Below are positions 58,395-64,000 of a DNA stretch of 64,000 bases, piece after piece. The stretch lies in the NCBI GenBank assembly GCA_037179385.1, contig CM074195.1, positions 5,698,438 to 5,762,437 on the forward strand, written 5' to 3'. The DNA comes from Holothuria scabra. Its lineage: Eukaryota > Echinodermata > Holothuroidea > Aspidochirotida > Holothuriidae. The notes under the pieces were generated by a model that worked only from the letters and a program-made list of their open reading frames with translations, ran no database searches and was not told where the DNA came from. A program made the translations under genes and the position numbers. The first letter of the stretch is position 1. Every line of letters begins with the position of its first letter.

Positions 58395-60615
58395 CAGCGT
58401 TCGAAATTAGCGGTCGTCCGATCGTCCGAGACGACTTAAATTTCCGTCAGACCACAACAATGCACCAAAACACGCTTGCGCGGTCATCCTGCTGACGACC
58501 AAGTGCACAAGGTAGGCATAGTCAACAGTACTACTGTAGTGCTCAGCGCTTTCTGTGAAAATATTTGCTGCAATCCTGACATTTCTCTGTTTAGAAATCC
58601 GTAGCAAACAAGTGCACCGAGTGCTTGCTTGTTGTGTCCTTTCAAGGGTAACGTACATCTATACCAGAGTGCATGCACCGCAATGCGCAATCTATAGGCA
58701 ATTCAGTATACAAATCCAATGTCCGTTTACGTGCGTCAAATTCCTCCGAATCGCGCGAAAAATCTCAGTGGAGTTTTACTGTGTGAATTTCGCCACATGC
58801 AGTAACAGTAACTCAATGGGGATTTCCAGCAGTCTGTGTACGACAGAAAAGCATGCACAACGATTATATCGAGATTAGGCTGTACCGATCATTAGAAAGA
58901 GGGAAGTCATTGTTTGTCACTATAGTAGGCGCCCCTTGCTTCGTTCATATGGTACGCCTATTACCAAAACCAGTTCAGGATGGAAAATATTGGGAATTGT
59001 TCCGTTCGTTTCATGAACGAGACATATTTTTAGGGTGAATACTGTAATTTCAAAAGTGGAGCCCTACGAATCAACCATTTTTAGAGTACAATTGTTTGCA
59101 GTCGATGTCACATGCCCTTTGATAATTTAATTCTTAGGCCAACCTCGTGTTCTGTTTTTTTTTTTTTTCACCCCCCAACCATGTCAGAATATTTGCATCC
59201 CTTTACTGTACTGGGTTGTAGTTGCGTTAATGATCTGTAGCTACTATCCCGCTTTTGATAACGAACCCGATGTACAGCAATCATGATAATCTTAGCAGTT
59301 TGGGGCAGCAAAACAATAACCCAATTAACGTATACTATGGTTCCTTTCAGATATAAATATCCCCGTATATTTTTAGCAGTTCTTGTCCAAAACTTACGTC
59401 TTGTTTAAAAAGAATCTGCAACTGAAATTCACGAAAGAAATCCACGCATGCAGAGATTTGTGCGCTAGGTGGCAATAGAGCATGGGGAGTGCAATCTTCG
59501 TAACACAAACTCAACAGGAAAAGTTGTCTCGAGACCGATTATTTTCACACACTAAATCAGATAGGTGAAGGCACAAGTTGTGATTGGCTGTTGGCAATTG
59601 AGCCAATCACGATGCAGGGTTCAATTTAAATTTTGCAATGGATCGTATGCATATGATGTCACTGAGCAAAACACGATGCCTTGTTTGGCGGTTAAAACGG
59701 ACATGCATGTAAGTCTACTGCATTCGTGGGCCAAGAAGTTTGCCCCATGAGACAAAGTGCATCATGGTTTCCGTTTGCAATGACGTCGTATGACAACATC
59801 GCATAAGTCCTACTGTAAATAACATTACGGAAGGAATGCTGGGAATGGCTTAATTTATGCAAGATAATAACCACCGAACTTCACACGATTCTAGCTGCTA
59901 CGTGTACAAGACATGCACAGATATGGGAGATGAAAAAATGGCGAAACACTGCAGCTCCGTAGTCTGCACAATGTGTTTTTGTGCAGAACAGTTTGCACAG
60001 CAACTTACCCGGCGCTTTCTGCGAGACTGCAAGGAAACAAACCTTGATTACAACTCTTCATCTTTTTCCAGATTATAGGCCTACTACCGGGTTACAGCGG
60101 TAAATATCAAACGATCATTCCCATGACAGGGGTAAAATTTATACATTTTGATTGTCAATGCACCCTGTTTTGGCGGGAAGATTAAGGATCGAGTATTTAC
60201 AGGAATTAACGACACCCAGAGCAAGTTTCGTGTATATTTTAGCCCCTTTTCCAGTTTGCAAATAATCGGTGGTAATTATCGGTTGAATGGCAGAACTTTA
60301 CCGATGCCAATTATTTACCGGAGAGCAAAATGGAACCCTTTTTTCATTTTTCACCACAAACATCAGTGCGTCAAATAGATAAGTCATTGCGTCAAAGTCG
60401 CGTTATAGCGGAAACACTGACCACAGGCATACCATCATAACTGCTTGAAACAATTAAAGTTCATGCGAAATTTATTGAAACACTTGCTTTGCCATTTTTC
60501 ACACTGAGTTTTGAAGGACGACCAACACTGATGGAGGACGACCAAATTGTATGGAATGTTCCCAAGTAGGTAGTCCTTTGGACTACCAATGAAAATTCCT
60601 TAAATTCACACCCTG
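58395..60615. mobile_element. 2.2-kb inverted-repeat element, GACGACC-type ends (element B)
   Basis: The ends CAGCGTTCGAAATTA and TAAATTCACACCCTG are imperfect inverted repeats of the same length and CAG start as in element A. The subterminal words are different: GGTCGTCC/GGACGACC here. The core from about 58970 to 60232 follows element A. Flanks tacat/tatat match at 4 of 5. No transposase. Confidence 0.7.
59857..60078 (+). CDS. Short ORF in the core of element B, function unknown
   Basis: 73 codons, counterpart of 36883-37134. Shared: SYVYKTCTDM-like CYVYKTCTDM, KHCSS, FCAEQF and QLTRRFL. The C-terminal part differs. See the element A copy for the indel pattern. No family recognised. Confidence 0.3.
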   Translation: MQDNNHRTSHDSSCYVYKTCTDMGDEKMAKHCSSVVCTMCFCAEQFAQQLTRRFLRDCKETNLDYNSSSFSRL

Positions 60616-60910
60616 TATATCAGCTATGACCTGTACATTGCGAAGAAATAGTATACTGTGCAGATTTATTAATCCAAAATTGAGTAAAAATTTGTAACAC
60701 CCATAGTGGCTGGGTCTACGTCGGCTACACTTGCTTCAGTGTGAAAAAATAATGTAGGCCTAGCCTAGGCGTGTTGGACAGTTTTATCGATCCAAAATTG
60801 AGTTAAAAATATTTTAAAATCCAATCAATGGAGCTGGATCTGGATCTGGAAAAATACTGCACAACACTCCTGGTGGACTCAAACGTGCTGGGTTGAGTGT
60901 GCGCATGTAG

Positions 60911-61189
60911 TTAGTCGTCCCGTCTGAGGATCCTCAAGACTGCGCTCTTGAATTGCTTGGGGTCCTCGAGATCTGTAATGTTCTGGGGGAGTAGGTTCCA
61001 GTCTCTGACGGTCCGAGGAAAGAAACTGTATTTGTAGCAGTCCTTATTGGCTGGTATATTTGTAAAGCTATTAGAATGGTGATGCCTGGAGGGCCGCCGG
61101 ACCGGTTGTAGGTTGTTGACTGGCAAGGCTAGGAGGCCCAATCTGGCTTTGTGAAGAATTGCTACAGTAGCCTGTTGGTAGTACGCCAA
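60911..61189 (-). pseudogene. 3' end of a LINE reverse transcriptase ORF
   Basis: The last 90 or so codons of a non-LTR retrotransposon polyprotein. The motif YKYSFFPRTVRDWNLLPQ is the conserved tail found after the RT domain in jockey/CR1/L2-like elements; RLGLLALPVNNL lies upstream. The stop is followed by a non-coding tail with repeated GATCCA/TGGATC words near 60835-60848, as in LINE 3' ends. The RT domain itself is absent, so this is a 5'-truncated insertion. It sits in CAMTA intron 1. Confidence 0.75.
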
Positions 61190-61199
61190 TGTCCTAGTA

Positions 61200-61680
61200 G
61201 CAGCTACAGAGGCTAGCCTAGGCTAGGTGTACACCAGCTCCAAGTGAAGAAATAATAAACAGCCTAGGCCTATTTATCGGTAATCTATACTAGGCTAGGT
61301 CAATTGGTTGGAAGTTGGATGCTTTGGCATAGGCCTAGCATAAGCATGTTATGCAGTGGTGTTATTTAGTGGCGAGATTTTATTGTACCACATCAATTAT
61401 GTTACATTTCTAGCACAAAGTCTCAGAGCAAAATAATCAATTAACAGAACCAGAGCGTGGTCTTGCCTACAATTCTTTACACCGGGAAGATGTCATTATT
61501 ACACATGCATGCAGGCAGACTTGGCCTAGGACTGGGATACGGCCTAGGGCCTAGGTCTATAGCTACTTTAGGCCTAACTTAGGCCTAGGCTAAGCCTAAT
61601 AATAGTTAACAAACTTACTGTGCAAACTAGGCCTAGGCCTAACGTTAGGCCTAACGTTAGGCTACACAACCAAGACAAGA
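61200..61680. repeat. Cluster of AGGCCTA/TAGGCCT words
   Basis: More than ten TAGGCCTA, GGCCTAGG or AACGTTAGGCC words are packed in here, with the densest block at 61505-61672. It lies at the 5' end of CAMTA intron 1, directly downstream of the exon 1 donor. Confidence 0.65.
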
Positions 61681-61709
61681 GGCAAGACGTATCCCTTCAA
61701 TTCACTTAC

Positions 61710-61770
61710 CAAGAGCGGTATTCGGCTCCTGCTCTGTCTCCATAGAAGCTGTAGTACCTGCACGATTCAT
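61710..61770 (-). CDS. CAMTA: CAMTA exon 1: translation start and N-terminus
   Basis: First coding exon of the gene whose second exon is at 48534-48640. It starts at the ATG at 61768-61770 (context gaagATGa, a purine at -3). An in-frame TAG stands two codons upstream, which fixes the frame and rules out a longer N-terminus in this exon. It encodes 20 residues, MNRAGTTASM then ETEQEPNTAL, plus one base. The donor G|gtaagt is perfect. The split codon G|AT gives Asp at the junction and keeps the frame open through exon 2. A second ATG at codon 10 is an alternative start. The short N-terminus before CG-1 is acidic and otherwise featureless. Confidence rests on the phase match and on exon 2. Confidence 0.72.
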
Positions 61771-61954
61771 CTTCTATATCTTCAACCCATAATTGTCAAA
61801 ATGAAAAACAATTCACTTCCAAAATGAAAATTTTGCTTACGAAACCCTGTTGTTGGTATGATGTACTGTACAAACGACTATGTTGATAATCGGTACCGTA
61901 CCGTTAGCTGAGCATAACAGTTTCTCATTAATGAAAGTCAGTACATTGTTAACC

Positions 61955-61962
61955 GCGCGAAA
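61955..61962 (-). promoter_or_regulatory. E2F-like TTTCGCGC motif upstream of CAMTA exon 1
   Basis: TTTCGCGC on the gene strand, about 185 bp upstream of the start codon. A single 8-bp match in a plausible promoter area; no TATA box or initiator is evident, so the promoter is not located. Confidence 0.2.
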
Positions 61963-63055
61963 GAGCTACATTGAACGCACATGCTGTTGTAGTAAATCCC
62001 CAATAAGCCAATGACAAAAATACTACATACATTATATCTGCGTACACTGACTTTCTACCACCTACATAAATGCCAATGCTAATACAGTACAGTCACACAA
62101 CTTGTTATCCTGTATTTTGATTTTTCTTCTGGAAGAAAAAGGAGGGCGCCAAACAGACTACTGTTGGGTTCAGCCAGAGCAGATAATTTGCTCCCACAAA
62201 GGAACGATCCTTACAAATTTCTTAGTTTGTTCTGAAACTATACGTTGTACCACCGGACTGCAATCGAGGGGGTTAAAGGCCAGAAAATGCCTGTTTAGAG
62301 CAGGCCCGCAGACAGTTTTTTTTGCACCACCCCGAAGCTACGGCCTACGATTAGAGGCCTGAAAATGCTGGAAAGTCCGTGTTGCGGTACTTCAGATATT
62401 TTCTTCACAAAAGTACTGGAATCTACTGGACGGAGGGAAGAAGCTTCCGACGGGAGCAAAACTCGTAGCAACACAATAGCAATTGGTTAGCCGTTCGCCC
62501 AAAGAAACGATGGGAAGGCATTTTTTCTTTTTTTTTCTTCTTTTTTTGTAAAGAAAGAAGCTGCATACTTGGACTTGCAGAAAACCTGGAAAAATTTCAA
62601 TTTTGAATTACGAGGTTTTCATTTTATGTAATTGTATTTCGAGTGATTCATTCGGCACGTTAGGTTAAAATTTGACTGTAATTGATACCATATTCAAAGT
62701 ATAAATATAATATATAAAAGAAATAGAATTGTGAAGGAAAGGATTCTAAATAACATAGATAGGGTTTGTCGAGTAGGGTGCTCCTTGAAGAGAGGGGGAA
62801 AGAAATAAATTGTAGACAAAACAAGCTGAGAAAATACCTGAGGACAGTGGCATCAACCCTACCTAATCATTGTCCTCATAATCTACCTTTACCCTACCTT
62901 TACCCACCCTACCCTGCCGGTACATGACGTTACCCTATCTGGACTCACCCCTCCCCGCTCGTCTTTTCATCTGCATATTGCATGGTGTATTTAAGGGGGT
63001 TGTTGTTTGTAGTAATCGGGTTGTCACTGTGTATAGGCCTAACCCTCTAACCCCA
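61963..63055. other. Region upstream of CAMTA, no gene seen
   Basis: Likely promoter and intergenic sequence. There is a T-rich run near 62519-62548 and TACCCTACCTTTACCC-type repeats near 62885-62915. Confidence 0.35.
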
Positions 63056-63102
63056 ATTGTTTCTCGGCCTTTTGGGTTAAGATCATGTGTAGCCTTTTCT
63101 TT
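63056..63102 (+). pseudogene. U2 snRNA-like 5' fragment
   Basis: TTTCTCGGCCTTTTGG, TAAGATCA and GTGTAG follow each other as in the first 36 or so nucleotides of U2 snRNA. There are a few substitutions and a one-base change of spacing. The branch-site recognition segment that should follow GTGTAG is not preserved, and the rest of U2 is absent. A dead U2-derived fragment, perhaps a retrotransposed or SINE-fused piece. Confidence 0.65.
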
Positions 63103-63231
63103 TCATCCAATGTAGAATGGAGCCATACATGACAGACCAATTATATAAATGGTCTGAGGGCCACCGTGACGTTAGTCGAGTGTTATCCTTCAGTGGACGT
63201 AATAGCTTCTCCAGGAAGCAGTTTAATTTTA

Positions 63232-63321
63232 AATATCTGCACCACTCGGCTTTGGGGTTACGTGCACAAACGCAGAGACAGTGGCATCGGCTTTGCAGTA
63301 AACACACTCCACAGGCTTATT
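63232..63321. repeat. Repeat segment shared with 45076-45163
   Basis: ATCTGCACCACTCGGC, GGCTTTGCAGTAAACACAC and TCCACAGGCTTATT match the segment next to piggyBac-like copy B, in the same position relative to the MITE. Confidence 0.7.
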
Positions 63322-63325
63322 TTAA

Positions 63326-63390
63326 CCCTTTGTCGTTGTTTGGGTCCTTTTGGACCCATGCGGGGAGCTCGTCTGTCGCCCATCTTTACT
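63326..63390. mobile_element. piggyBac-like MITE, copy C, cut after 65 bp
   Basis: TTAA at 63322-63325, then CCCTTTGTCGTTGTTTGGGT and GTCGCCCATCTTTACT. The match to copies A and B ends abruptly at 63390, where another sequence begins. Confidence 0.75.
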
Positions 63391-64000
63391 AGGGAGCTTT
63401 CGATTTGCACGTTCACCTAGTCGACTGCTACGAGATTGCGTCAATTTTAGCCCCTGCGCATGCGTCACGTCGTCTCCCTCGTCCACTAGCCAAATCGAGA
63501 ACGTGTCCACCGCGATTTTGACGTTCGTCCCAAACTGCAACGAACGTTCACATGTGTGACGTCACAGAATATCTGAAAACGGATTAAGTGACAAGAATAC
63601 GTGCTAGTTTCCCTCCTTGTGATTTGTTTTGTACAAATGGGGTCACTTTTTACCTAAAATGCATATGGGATTGATATTTCATTGGGGAATGTGCTTTATT
63701 TTGGACGTTTTCTTGCAACTTCAACAGCAGGAGACTCAAAGTTGAAATATGCTGTATTCTCCATGAAAACATACCAACGTACCGGTACTTAACTGGCGTC
63801 CGTGTAGTAGACATGCATTTACATCGTTGAACAAATTTGAAAAATTACACAAGGCTAGACTGCAAATTCGCCATTTTAATACCACTCGTCCACGTCGACC
63901 CTAGCGCTGGGAAATCGAAACAGGCTTTAACAGTCGACGCACCATAGCAGTGGACGCGTCCAAGAAGGCAAGCTCATCGACTAGAACGAAGTCCACGTTC
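63391..64000. mobile_element. Start of a further element that runs off the window
   Basis: It begins exactly where MITE copy C is broken. The first bases, AGGGAGCTTTCGATTTGCAC then GTTCACCTAGTCGAC, are partly mirrored at the window end by ATCGACTAGAACGAAGTCCA then CGTTC, which suggests an inverted repeat about to close just beyond 64000. Related GTTCGT/ACGAAC words and a TGACGTCA lie inside. No coding frame recognised. Confidence 0.45.

Larger units (their letters stand above)
48641..61709 (-). other. CAMTA intron 1 (13.1 kb)
   Basis: Bounded by the exon 1 donor G|gtaagt and the exon 2 acceptor cacacag. It contains two family 2 MITEs, a SINE fragment, the self-nested family 1 MITE, the 2.2-kb element B and a LINE 3' end. 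No further exon is recognised inside it. Confidence 0.75.

Noticed and set aside
63056..63102. Functional U2 snRNA gene
   Set aside because: The match ends after about 40 nucleotides and the branch-site recognition segment is lost.

Overview
The window looks like an AT-rich piece of an animal nuclear genome. It has long introns, GT-AG splice sites, a tRNA-derived SINE family, many inverted-repeat DNA transposon remnants and a DIRS-type retrotransposon, and no operon-like gene packing. The transposon mix and the CAMTA-type gene suggest a marine invertebrate, possibly an echinoderm or other invertebrate deuterostome. That placement is inference and I cannot name the species.

The only host gene I recognise lies on the minus strand. 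A first coding exon (61710-61770) and a second exon (48534-48640) join in frame into the N-terminus and start of the CG-1 DNA-binding domain of a calmodulin-binding transcription activator (CAMTA). Intron 1 is about 13.1 kb. Intron 2 starts at 48533; I find no further CG-1 exon down to position 1, so it probably exceeds 48 kb. Almost everything else is transposon sequence inside, or just upstream of, this gene.

Region by region. 1-10.4 kb: a hAT MITE, two hairpin MITEs, a 245-bp CAGGGCTGG-type element, a TA-flanked MITE, SINEs and a cluster of TTAA-flanked MITEs. 10.8-15.1 kb: a structurally complete but mutated DIRS-like retrotransposon with inverted terminal repeats, an internal complementary region, RT/RNase H and tyrosine recombinase. 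15.7-16.1 kb: nested MITEs. 23.4-24.2 kb: an 852-bp inverted-repeat element carrying a HIRAN-like exon. 29.3-30.2 kb: a recent 213-bp tandem duplication. 35.4-37.5 and 58.4-60.6 kb: two 2.2-kb inverted-repeat elements that share a 1.3-kb core but have different ends. 40.0-40.9 kb: a hAT-type element with a perfect 8-bp target duplication. 42-52 kb: a second TTAA-flanked MITE family, one copy split by a SINE. 44.8-45.8 kb: two piggyBac-like MITEs and a neighbouring MITE with an 8-bp duplication. 56.0-56.6 kb: a MITE inserted into a copy of itself. 60.9-63.1 kb: a LINE 3' end, the CAMTA first exon and a U2 snRNA relic. 63.4 kb to the end: the start of another element that runs off the window.

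The observations most worth following are the pair of elements with exchanged termini and a shared short ORF, the HIRAN-carrying element, and the CAMTA gene structure.
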